Source: Gammaproteobacteria bacterium (GTDB taxonomy: Bacteria > Pseudomonadota > Gammaproteobacteria > DSM-16500). Taken from it: a stretch of DNA of 7,445 nucleotides. The notes below the pieces were generated by a model. The model did no database searches and was not told the DNA's origin. It worked only from the letters and a program-made list of their open reading frames with translations. Shown in pieces: positions 1 to 6,488 of the stretch (position 1 is the stretch's first letter; the number at the start of each line of letters is the position of its first letter). Where the stretch lies: NCBI GenBank assembly GCA_004322325.1, contig SCTP01000119.1, positions 1 through 7,445 of the forward strand. The letters run 5' to 3'. The position numbers were made by a program, and so were the translations under genes.

Positions 1-900
1 CAATAATAGGGTTAATAATGCTTGCCTTATCCAAATGGCGTTAGCCGCTTGTTCGAAATAATGCGCGTGCGAGGTTTTATCAACTTCTACATCAATTTCA
101 TTCACACGCGGTAAAGGATGTAAAATTTTTAAATTGGGCTTAGCCGTGGTAAGTAAATCAGCGGTTAAAATATATTGCTTTTTGATAACTTCACTAAAAC
201 GCTCTTGCTGAATGCGCGTCATGTAAAGAATATCGACTTTGGGAATGATTTCTTCTAACGAATGATGAAAAGAAAAGCGCACACCAGCTTTTTTCAAGGC
301 ATCGCAAATCGGATCGGGTAAGGCAAGCGCGTCGGGGGCAACTAAAAATAATCGCACATCATATAACATACAAATTTGCGCGAAAGAATGAATCGTACGA
401 CCGTATTTTAAATCACCCACTAAAGCAATGGATAAGCCATTTAATCGCTGATGATGTTCTCGTATGGTAAATAAATCTAATAAGGCTTGTGTCGGATGTT
501 GATTCGCTCCATCCCCTGCATTGATCACTGGCTTGGAGGAAACATCCGCCGCTAATCGTGCCGCGCCTTCTTTGGGATGGCGAATGACGACAAGATCAGC
601 ATAATCTGCAACGATGCGAATGGTATCAGATAATGTTTCGCCTTTTTTCACCGAAAGATTTTCTTCGCTAGAAAATCCAATCACGTTGCCGCCTAAACGC
701 AACGTCGCGGTTTCAAATGACAGGCGGGTGCGTGTAGAAGGTTCAAAGAAACAGTGAGCGATAATCTTGCCTTGTAATAAAGGGGCAACCGATTGCGCTT
801 CTTGCTTTAATTTCGCTGCTGTCGTTAATATTTGTTCTACTTGTGGTAAAGATAATTCTTTAATGGAAATAATATCGTTTCCATATAATAAATTATCCAT
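1..900 (-). CDS. pyrB: Aspartate carbamoyltransferase catalytic chain, 3' end cut by window edge
   Basis: Transfers the carbamoyl group of carbamoyl phosphate to L-aspartate, giving N-carbamoyl-L-aspartate, the committed step of pyrimidine synthesis, in the cytosol. The frame stays open for 300 codons from ATG at 900 to the window edge. E. coli PyrB has about 311 residues, so only about ten are missing. Visible motifs are the carbamoyl phosphate loop FEPSTRTR (residues 52-59), VINAGDG followed by HPTQALLDLFTIRE in the middle, VGDLKYGRTIHS, DILYMTRIQ, and HPLPRVNEI near the C-terminus. The C-terminal stretch VDKTSHAHYFEQAANAI is close to the enterobacterial form. The ATG shares one base with the carB stop (TGATG), so translation is probably coupled and the gene is the third of a carA-carB-pyrB operon. 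A regulatory pyrI would lie beyond the window if present. The family call is very secure. Confidence 0.97.
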   Translation of the reverse strand, partial: MDNLLYGNDIISIKELSLPQVEQILTTAAKLKQEAQSVAPLLQGKIIAHCFFEPSTRTRLSFETATLRLGGNVIGFSSEENLSVKKGETLSDTIRIVADYADLVVIRHPKEGAARLAADVSSKPVINAGDGANQHPTQALLDLFTIREHHQRLNGLSIALVGDLKYGRTIHSFAQICMLYDVRLFLVAPDALALPDPICDALKKAGVRFSFHHSLEEIIPKVDILYMTRIQQERFSEVIKKQYILTADLLTTAKPNLKILHPLPRVNEIDVEVDKTSHAHYFEQAANAIWIRQALLTLLL

Positions 901-3900
901 CACGCACTCGCTTGCACTAACTGCGGATAATGCGCATGTCTCGCTCTGTATTCTTGCCATGAAAGAATCATCTCCGGTGTTTTGCCTTTAAAATCGATTA
1001 AACATTGCAGCATGATTTGAGCAATCTGCGTATTCGTAATCAATGGAATATGATGATCCACCGCCATGCGGCGAATCACATAGCCATCTGTTTGCGTATT
1101 AAGACCCGTTGTACTCGGGATATTAATAATAAGCTCCACTTTACGTTGTGCAATTAGCGTTTGCACATTCGGTTCGCTTCGTTCGCTGGTTTTATAGACG
1201 AAATACGAGCCAATGCCATTTTTTGATAAGAACGCATGCGTGCCGCTGGTGCTATACAGTTCCCATCCTTGTTCATCCAATTGTTTTAAATACGGTAAGA
1301 ATTTGGCTTTATGCGACTCGCCAATCGACACCAGCAATCGTTTTTCCGGCAAGGTTTGCTCCGTGGAAAGCCAAGCGCGTAAATAAGCTTCATATAAATT
1401 TTCACCTAAGCACGCCACTTCACCGGTGGAAGCCATTTCCACATTCGCCACCGGATTCGCTCCTTTTAGACGATGATAAGAAAACTGTGGCGCTTTCACG
1501 CCCACATAATCTAATTCTAATGTTTCATACGTCGTCGGAATATGTTTACCCAGCATGGCACGCGTCGACATCGCAATAAAATTATAGCCAGTGACTTTTG
1601 ACACAAATGGGAAAGAGCGTGAGGCGCGCAGATTACATTCAATCACTTGGATAAAATTATTTTTAGCGATGAATTGAATATTAAAAGGACCGGTTATTTT
1701 TAAAGCCGCCACAATTTCACTTGTAATTTTTTTCGTCCGGCGAATAGTTTCCAGATATAAACGCTGCGGCGGAATAACCAGTGTGGCATCCCCAGAATGA
1801 ATACCTGCATTTTCAACATGTTCAGTAATCGCTTCGATAATAATTTTGCCTTTATCGGCAACACCATCCATTTCCAATTCTTTCGCATCTAAAATGAATT
1901 TGGAAATGACGACAGGATGTTCACGAGAAACGAGCGAGGCTTCTTGCAAGTATTGCTCTAACGATTGCTCATCATAAGCCACGTTCATGGCTGAACCGGA
2001 TAAAATATACGAGGGTCGGATTAAAACAGGATAACCGATTTGTTCAGCAAACCGTTTAGCATTTTCTAAACTGGTGGCACGCTGCCACGGGGGTTGGTCG
2101 ATCCCTAAATGGTTTAGTAAAGCAGAAAATTTCTCTCTGTCTTCTGCCTGATCAATGGATTCTGCTGGCGTGCCAAGTAAATGATACCCTGCTTTTGCTA
2201 AAGGTAAAGCAAGATTATTGGCGATTTGACCACCCACGGAAACAATAATGCCAGCTACTTGTTCAAAGTCAGCGATATCACGCACACGTTCTTGTGTTAA
2301 TTGCTCGAAATACAATCGGTCCGATTCATCATAATCAGTGGAAACGGTTTCAGGATTAGAATTAATTAAAATGGCTTTTTTGCCCAATTCACGCAGTGCG
2401 CGTGAGGTATTAACCGCACACCAATCAAATTCAACAGACGAACCAATCGCATACGGTCCTGAGCCTAAGACCACCACAGGTCGATCAACAGAAGGCTCAA
2501 TATCATGTTCGCAGGCGTGATAGGTTAAGTATAAGTAATTTGTTTTCGCCGCAAATTCACCTGCCAAAGTATCAATCTGTTTAACATAAGGAACAATATT
2601 TGCTTTAAGGCGTAGCGCACGGATCTCGTCTTCTGATTGATGCGTGAGACGGCCAATGGCTCGATCAGAAAATCCCATTTGCTTCGCCGTTTTTAATAAA
2701 TCCATGTTGAAGTGTTTTTCCAACGCAGCAATGGCATGGATATGGGATAAAAACCAGGTATTAATATTGCTTAACCGATGCGCTTCCTCAACCGTTCCTC
2801 CTTGTAAAAAATATTGATACAGGGCAAACAAGCGTCGATCAGTTGGGTATTCAATCTCTTTTTTCGGCTCAAGAATCGTGTGCGGATAATCACTTAAACA
2901 GGAAGCACCAATGTTGAGCATCCCAACCGCTTTTTGTAATGCCTCTGGAAAGGAGCGGCCAATACTCATGACTTCGCCCACACTTTTCATTTCCGTGCCA
3001 ATGGTGCGTTCTGCTGTTTTAAGTTTATGTGTATCCCAACGCGGAATTTTCACGACGATATAATCTAGGGCAGGCTCGAAGAAAGCACAGGTTTGTTGCG
3101 TCACGCTATTTTTAATTTCATGCAGTAAATAACCTAAGCCTAATTTCGCTGCTACAAACGCTAATGGATAACCAGTCGCTTTAGACGCTAAAGCACTTGA
3201 ACGCGATAACCGTGCATTCATTTCAATCACACGATAATCGCCATTCGCTGGGTTAACAGCAAATTGAATATTACATTCACCCACAATATTAAAATGATTC
3301 GCGATCGCAAGTGACATATTACGCAAATGTTGATGATCACGATTACTTAAGGTTTGCGCCGGTGCCACCACAATACTTTCACCCGTATGCACCCCCATCG
3401 GATCCAAATTTTCCATGTTACAAATTGTTAACGCATTCCCGCCGGCATCACGGACGATCTCATATTCAAATTCTTTCCAGCCTAGTAAATATTCTTCAAT
3501 TAAAATTTGCGGCACCGTGGCAAAACATTCTTTAGCGCGCTTGATCAATTCTGCTTCATGGGTAATTTTCCCTGAACCTAAACCACCTAAGGAAAATCCT
3601 GAACGCATCATAATGGGATAGCCAATTTCTTTTGCTGCGGCGACCGCTGCGTCTACTGTCGTCACACAAATGCTGCGCGGCGTTTGAATGTGAATACTTT
3701 CCAACGCTTGTTTAAACAAATCACGATCTTCTGTTGCACGAATCGAGGCAATAGCCGTGCCTAATACAGCCACATGGTGTTCCGCCAACACCCCGGCTTT
3801 TTCCAGCGCTAACCCCAGATTAAGGGCTGTTTGGCCGCCGAACCCTAATAAAATGCCATCGGGTTTTTCTTTCTGAATAATTTGGCTGACGACTTCCACG

Positions 3901-4094
3901 GTTAATGGCTGCAAATAAAGTTGATCTGCCATGTGGGCATCCGTTTGCACCGTCGCAATATTGGGATTAACGAGAACGACGTAAATGCCTTCTTCTTTTA
4001 GCGCTTTAATCGCTTGCGAACCAGAGTAATCAAACTCACCGGCTTGGCCGATGCGTAATCCGCCGGAGCCGAGGAGTAGGACTTTTTTAACCAT
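900..4094 (-). CDS. carB: Carbamoyl phosphate synthase large subunit, CAD-like
   Basis: Makes carbamoyl phosphate from bicarbonate, two ATP and ammonia tunnelled from CarA. The 1064 residues are a normal full length. The N-terminal half has a carboxyphosphate ATP-grasp unit: GSGGLRIGQAGEFDYSG at 9-25, RSGFSLGGLGSG at 164-175, MNARLSRSSALASKATG at 292-308. Next comes an oligomerisation region (about 400-530), then the second ATP-grasp half: GSGPYAIGSSVEFDWCAV at 544-561, RPSYILSGSAMNVAY at 693-707, ECNLRASRSFPFVSK at 819-833. An MGS-like regulatory domain lies at about 920-1050. Several signatures match animal CAD better than E. coli CarB, for example GSGGL, NPNIATVQT, NARLSRSS, KQIDTLAGEF and TNYLYLTY. 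I chose ATG at 4094 because a GAGG site lies six bases upstream. A TTG at 4106 would add four residues (the first read as Met) but has no such site. The gene overlaps carA by eight bases and pyrB by one. Confidence 0.97.
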   Translation of the reverse strand: MVKKVLLLGSGGLRIGQAGEFDYSGSQAIKALKEEGIYVVLVNPNIATVQTDAHMADQLYLQPLTVEVVSQIIQKEKPDGILLGFGGQTALNLGLALEKAGVLAEHHVAVLGTAIASIRATEDRDLFKQALESIHIQTPRSICVTTVDAAVAAAKEIGYPIMMRSGFSLGGLGSGKITHEAELIKRAKECFATVPQILIEEYLLGWKEFEYEIVRDAGGNALTICNMENLDPMGVHTGESIVVAPAQTLSNRDHQHLRNMSLAIANHFNIVGECNIQFAVNPANGDYRVIEMNARLSRSSALASKATGYPLAFVAAKLGLGYLLHEIKNSVTQQTCAFFEPALDYIVVKIPRWDTHKLKTAERTIGTEMKSVGEVMSIGRSFPEALQKAVGMLNIGASCLSDYPHTILEPKKEIEYPTDRRLFALYQYFLQGGTVEEAHRLSNINTWFLSHIHAIAALEKHFNMDLLKTAKQMGFSDRAIGRLTHQSEDEIRALRLKANIVPYVKQIDTLAGEFAAKTNYLYLTYHACEHDIEPSVDRPVVVLGSGPYAIGSSVEFDWCAVNTSRALRELGKKAILINSNPETVSTDYDESDRLYFEQLTQERVRDIADFEQVAGIIVSVGGQIANNLALPLAKAGYHLLGTPAESIDQAEDREKFSALLNHLGIDQPPWQRATSLENAKRFAEQIGYPVLIRPSYILSGSAMNVAYDEQSLEQYLQEASLVSREHPVVISKFILDAKELEMDGVADKGKIIIEAITEHVENAGIHSGDATLVIPPQRLYLETIRRTKKITSEIVAALKITGPFNIQFIAKNNFIQVIECNLRASRSFPFVSKVTGYNFIAMSTRAMLGKHIPTTYETLELDYVGVKAPQFSYHRLKGANPVANVEMASTGEVACLGENLYEAYLRAWLSTEQTLPEKRLLVSIGESHKAKFLPYLKQLDEQGWELYSTSGTHAFLSKNGIGSYFVYKTSERSEPNVQTLIAQRKVELIINIPSTTGLNTQTDGYVIRRMAVDHHIPLITNTQIAQIMLQCLIDFKGKTPEMILSWQEYRARHAHYPQLVQASA

Positions 4095-5148
4095 GTGATG
4101 CCTCAATTAACTGATAAAATTTCTGAAACAGCCATTTCGTATCTTCCGGCCCTGGCGCTGCTTCTGGATGAAATTGTACTGAAAAAAATGGTAATGATTG
4201 ATGCTCAATGCCCGCGACGCTATGATCATTGAGATTTCGAAACGCTACTTTCCAATCTGATGATAAGCTGCTTTCCTCCACCGCATAACCATGATTTTGT
4301 GAGGTGAGGTAACAGCGATTCGTCGGCAGATATAAACAAGGTTGGTTATGAGAGCGATGACCAAAAGGCAGTTTATACGTCTTCGCGCCTGCCGCAAGCG
4401 CCATCAATTGGGTGCCTAGGCAAATGCCAAATACGGGCTTTTGCTTCGTCATGGCCTTACGCACAATCTCGACCGTGGTCTGACATTGTTCAGGATCACC
4501 GGGACCATTGGAGATAAAGACGCCGTCAAATTCTTCATGGGTAAAATCATAATTAAACGGAACGCGTTTAACGCGTACGGGGAATTGTAGCAGTGAGCGT
4601 AAGATGTTTTCTTTCATTCCACAATCCATAGCGATAATGAGTTTCTCACCTTCGCCATAATAACAGGGTTCTTTGATTGAAACCTCTTCCACCCAATTAA
4701 CTTGCTCAAAATTCTCAAAATGATCCGGTCTTACACCGACTGGTGTGATCGCACTGGGTACGACCCCTTTTGTCCGCAAGCATTTTGTCAACGCGCGCGT
4801 ATCAACGCCCGTCAAAATAGGAATGTGTTGATCAGCTAGCCATTGGTGCAAAGAATGGAGCGCGGCTGGGTTGGAATAAAATGAAGAAAGTTCAGAAACC
4901 ACCACACCGCGTACATGAATTTTTTTAGATTCCCAGGTGGCAGAATCAAGGACGCCATAATTGCCAATTAAAGGATACGTAAAAGCAAGGATTTGGCCAG
5001 CGTACGAGGGATCGGTTAATGATTCAACATAACCCACCATTCCGGTATTAAAAACAACTTCCCCAAAGGCGGGATGCTCCTGCTGAACAGGGACTTCACC
5101 GTAAAATATTTCACCTGATTTTAAGACTAGTTGTGCAGTGAAGCGCAT
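4087..5148 (-). CDS. carA: Carbamoyl phosphate synthase small subunit (glutaminase), CAD-like
   Basis: Hydrolyses glutamine and passes the ammonia to CarB. From ATG at 5148 the protein has 353 residues, slightly short of the roughly 380 of E. coli CarA and near the CAD glutaminase part. The N-terminal CPSase small-chain domain (about 1-150) carries GEVVFNTGMVGYVESLTDPSY at 29-49 and TYPLIGNYGV at 57-66. The class I amidotransferase domain (about 168-350) has SNGPGDPE at 213-220, nucleophile Cys243 in FGICLGTQL, and His327/Glu329 in QFHPEA. Phrases such as GAKTYKLPFG, HNQPC, SQNHGYAVE and SLPFFSVQFHPE follow CAD rather than E. coli. Oddly, the usual CLGHQ is CLGTQ (Thr246). An upstream in-frame ATG at 5187 would add 13 residues, but it falls in a candidate -10 region, lacks a Shine-Dalgarno site, and the extra residues have no counterpart in CAD. 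The 5148 start also has only a distant AAGG, so the start is less sure than the gene. Confidence 0.95.
   Translation of the reverse strand: MRFTAQLVLKSGEIFYGEVPVQQEHPAFGEVVFNTGMVGYVESLTDPSYAGQILAFTYPLIGNYGVLDSATWESKKIHVRGVVVSELSSFYSNPAALHSLHQWLADQHIPILTGVDTRALTKCLRTKGVVPSAITPVGVRPDHFENFEQVNWVEEVSIKEPCYYGEGEKLIIAMDCGMKENILRSLLQFPVRVKRVPFNYDFTHEEFDGVFISNGPGDPEQCQTTVEIVRKAMTKQKPVFGICLGTQLMALAAGAKTYKLPFGHRSHNQPCLYLPTNRCYLTSQNHGYAVEESSLSSDWKVAFRNLNDHSVAGIEHQSLPFFSVQFHPEAAPGPEDTKWLFQKFYQLIEASHG
4101..4104 (-). promoter_or_regulatory. Ribosome binding site deciding the carB start
   Basis: On the minus strand the sequence reads TTGAGGCATCACATGG. GAGG stands six bases before the ATG at 4094, inside the last codons of carA. 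This favours the ATG over the in-frame TTG at 4106, which itself overlaps this site. Confidence 0.6.
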
Positions 5149-5177
5149 ATTTTGTAGTACTGACCTTAAGTTGCGTA

Positions 5178-5206
5178 TTTGTACCATTTTTAAAAGAGTG
5201 GGGCAA
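5178..5206 (-). promoter_or_regulatory. Candidate sigma-70 promoter for carA
   Basis: In the short gap between the Fic stop and carA, the minus strand shows TTGCCC (5206-5201), a 17-base spacer, then TACAAA (5183-5178) preceded by TGG, like an extended -10. A second overlapping candidate is TTGAAA (5218-5213) with TTTAAA (5194-5189). Initiation near 5171 would suit the 5148 start of carA and not the 5187 one. Both matches are partial, and carA may instead be read through from the Fic gene, since no terminator hairpin is visible here. Confidence 0.3.
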
Positions 5207-5219
5207 CTGGTGTTTCAAC

Positions 5220-5804
5220 TCACGAACGAACAAATACCGCCAAGGGCCTGTAATCACCCTTATCAGCCTCCCTCAGCGCGTTAATATATTGAGTCCGCAC
5301 GAGACTCTCTGCTTCTAGCTTTTGCTTCCCCCATGTAAATCGGGTTTCGCCTGCCTGGGCAAGCAATAAATCTGCCATCAACCGCGCATGCCTGCCGTTT
5401 CCATTCGCAAAGGGATGAACCCATACTAACCGATGGTGAAAACGATAAGCAATTTCATCCGCTGAATAAGTTTGCTTGATGATTTGATAAGCCGCATCCT
5501 CTAGTATGTTTCTTAATTCTGTCGTGATTTTTGAGGAATCTACTCCTATATTTTTCCCCGTATTTCTAAAAGTTCCTGCCCATTTCCACGTATCTTCAAA
5601 CATTTTTTTATGTAATAGCCTTACAAAATCAATAGTAAGAAAATTACCATGATTGAATGTTGAAAATAACCAACCTTCGGCCTTCAAAATATTTGCTGCT
5701 TCCCATTCATTTAATTGCCCTTGCGTTGTTATATGCAAGGGCATAAGTCCAGCTATTTCATCTGGGTCAAGAGGAGTAGCTCCCGGGATATATTCAAATT
5801 TCAT
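5220..5804 (-). CDS. Fic-domain protein, mobile mystery protein B type
   Basis: Fic enzymes usually transfer AMP, or another phosphate-containing group, from a nucleotide to a hydroxyl of a target protein. The target here is unknown. The 194-residue protein has the core motif HPFANGNGRHAR at residues 130-141, with catalytic His130, the GNG anion nest and Arg141. The substrate-binding flap is probably FRNTGKNIGV at 79-88. The usual Asp/Glu of HPFx(D/E)GNGR, which helps bind Mg, is Asn134. As I recall, Asn is common in this subfamily. No clear (S/T)xxxE(G/N) inhibitory helix is present. The nearest is ILKAEG at 39-44, with Ile in the Ser/Thr place, after ExxN at 35-38. The start ATG lies two bases after the stop of the HTH gene, with a purine-rich AAGAAG upstream, so the two form an operon. 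This pairing fits the mobile mystery protein A/B families (TIGR02612/TIGR02613). No signal peptide or membrane segment is seen, so it is likely cytosolic. Confidence 0.9.
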   Translation of the reverse strand: MKFEYIPGATPLDPDEIAGLMPLHITTQGQLNEWEAANILKAEGWLFSTFNHGNFLTIDFVRLLHKKMFEDTWKWAGTFRNTGKNIGVDSSKITTELRNILEDAAYQIIKQTYSADEIAYRFHHRLVWVHPFANGNGRHARLMADLLLAQAGETRFTWGKQKLEAESLVRTQYINALREADKGDYRPLAVFVRS

Positions 5805-5806
5805 GA

Positions 5807-6346
5807 TTATTTCTTCTTTTGTAAAGTTTCGATTAATTTTTTACGTAATTTTTCCTGGTCACTATTCTTGGATAGTTTAGAAGTTGCCCACAATTTTTTG
5901 TTCAAATGTTCCATCAGACTTTTAACCAGCTGTTCTTGCTGCTTCTTTAAACTGTCTGCATCAAGCGATTGTGCTTCTAACGACATTGAATGAGCAATGC
6001 TTGCTACTCTTTCTTTTGCAACTTCTTTGGCCTGCTCTTTGATAATACTTTCTAGTGTTGTGTTACCTTTTGGCACAATAGCATAAACCAATTCACATCC
6101 CATCGCATTGGCAGCTTCCTTTAACGTTCTCAGTGTTACAGCATCACGAACTTCTGCACTTTCAAGCTGGGTGATACGTGAACGAGTCAAACCCAAACGC
6201 TTAGCCAGTTGCTCAGCCGACATACTTAATGCTACCCGTAATGTTTTTACCCACCCGGCTCTCGGTCTCGCGGATTGGCTATTTACTACTTGCCATTCTT
6301 TTAATTGCCTATCAAGCTGCTTAATCGCAAGCCAACGATTATTCAT
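5807..6346 (-). CDS. XRE-type HTH regulator, mobile mystery protein A type
   Basis: Probable DNA-binding partner, and possibly antitoxin or repressor, of the adjacent Fic protein. From ATG at 6346 it has 179 residues. An N-terminal basic segment leads to RPRAGWVKTLR at 27-37, a hallmark of the mobile mystery protein A family. A helix-turn-helix of XRE/Cro type follows (about 34-92), with LAKRLGLTRSRITQLE at 47-62 as the turn and recognition helix, and CELVYAIVP at 84-92 after it. The C-terminal part (about 95-179) is charged and helix-prone, rich in Lys, Glu and Gln, ending in KKK. It may mediate dimerisation or contact Fic, and I do not recognise it as a known domain. An in-frame ATG at 6367 would add seven residues, but it lies in the candidate -10 box. 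The 6346 start has AAAAGG seven bases upstream. The gene probably regulates its own operon through the ATACAAA sites just upstream. Confidence 0.85.
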   Translation of the reverse strand: MNNRWLAIKQLDRQLKEWQVVNSQSARPRAGWVKTLRVALSMSAEQLAKRLGLTRSRITQLESAEVRDAVTLRTLKEAANAMGCELVYAIVPKGNTTLESIIKEQAKEVAKERVASIAHSMSLEAQSLDADSLKKQQEQLVKSLMEHLNKKLWATSKLSKNSDQEKLRKKLIETLQKKK

Positions 6347-6353
6347 ACAGATA

Positions 6354-6359
6354 CCTTTT
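6354..6359 (-). promoter_or_regulatory. Ribosome binding site deciding the mmpA-like start
   Basis: AAAAGG on the minus strand lies seven bases before the ATG at 6346. The upstream ATG at 6367 has only AT-rich sequence ahead of it, so the shorter protein is preferred. Confidence 0.55.
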
Positions 6360-6380
6360 GTATTCATTTATATATACAAA
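6357..6380. promoter_or_regulatory. Inverted repeat TTTGTAT-N10-ATACAAA, likely operator
   Basis: Arms TTTGTAT (6357-6363) and ATACAAA (6374-6380) are perfect seven-base complements around a ten-base spacer that contains most of the candidate -10 of the regulator gene. A dimeric HTH protein bound here would block its own transcription. The region is very AT-rich, so chance cannot be excluded, but a third copy of the same heptamer occurs at 6408-6414. Confidence 0.45.
6367..6372 (-). promoter_or_regulatory. Candidate -10 box of the regulator-Fic operon
   Basis: The minus strand reads TATAAA here, five of six bases of the sigma-70 -10 consensus. Transcription would begin near 6360, leaving a leader of about 14 bases. 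No good -35 is found 16-18 bases upstream (TTATTT is the best), which is common for regulated promoters. The box lies between the two arms of the ATACAAA inverted repeat. Confidence 0.35.
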
Positions 6381-6382
6381 TT

Positions 6383-6412
6383 TTAACACAAATAACCATA
6401 TTTATGTATACA
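6383..6412 (+). promoter_or_regulatory. Candidate promoter for pyrE-pyrF
   Basis: TTAACA (6383-6388) matches five of six bases of the -35 consensus. After an 18-base spacer comes TATACA (6407-6412), four of six for the -10. Transcription from about 6419 would give a leader of about 70 bases that is roughly two-thirds pyrimidine and has only six G. No attenuator hairpin or leader peptide with clear support is seen in it. Confidence 0.3.
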
Positions 6413-6414
6413 AA
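6405..6414. promoter_or_regulatory. Palindrome TGTATACA with third ATACAAA copy
   Basis: TGTATACA (6405-6412) is a perfect eight-base palindrome and includes the start of ATACAAA (6408-6414). That copy stands 34 bases from the same-orientation copy at 6374, a little over three helical turns. It overlaps the best -10 candidate for pyrE, so a protein binding it could also affect pyrE. Confidence 0.35.
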
Positions 6415-6488
6415 AATAAACGGCCTTCTTTACAACCCCACCCTAATCAAGTATTTTTCTCCCAACTTAGTTTTTCAGGCTACTCACT

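Noticed and set aside
1148..1579. Plus-strand open frame of 143 codons inside carB
   Set aside because: It lies opposite a strongly conserved coding region, has no family resemblance, and its composition reflects the codons of the opposite strand.
4094..4106. TTG start for carB giving four extra residues
   Set aside because: The GAGG site overlaps this codon and is well spaced for the ATG at 4094. The extra residues have no counterpart in the family.
5204..6479. Possible flanking direct repeat: CAACT...TTTCA at 5204-5217 and again at 6463-6477, on either side of the regulator-Fic module
   Set aside because: The match is broken, with mismatches and a one-base spacing shift, and is short enough for chance in AT-rich DNA. 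It is not reported as an attachment site or target duplication.
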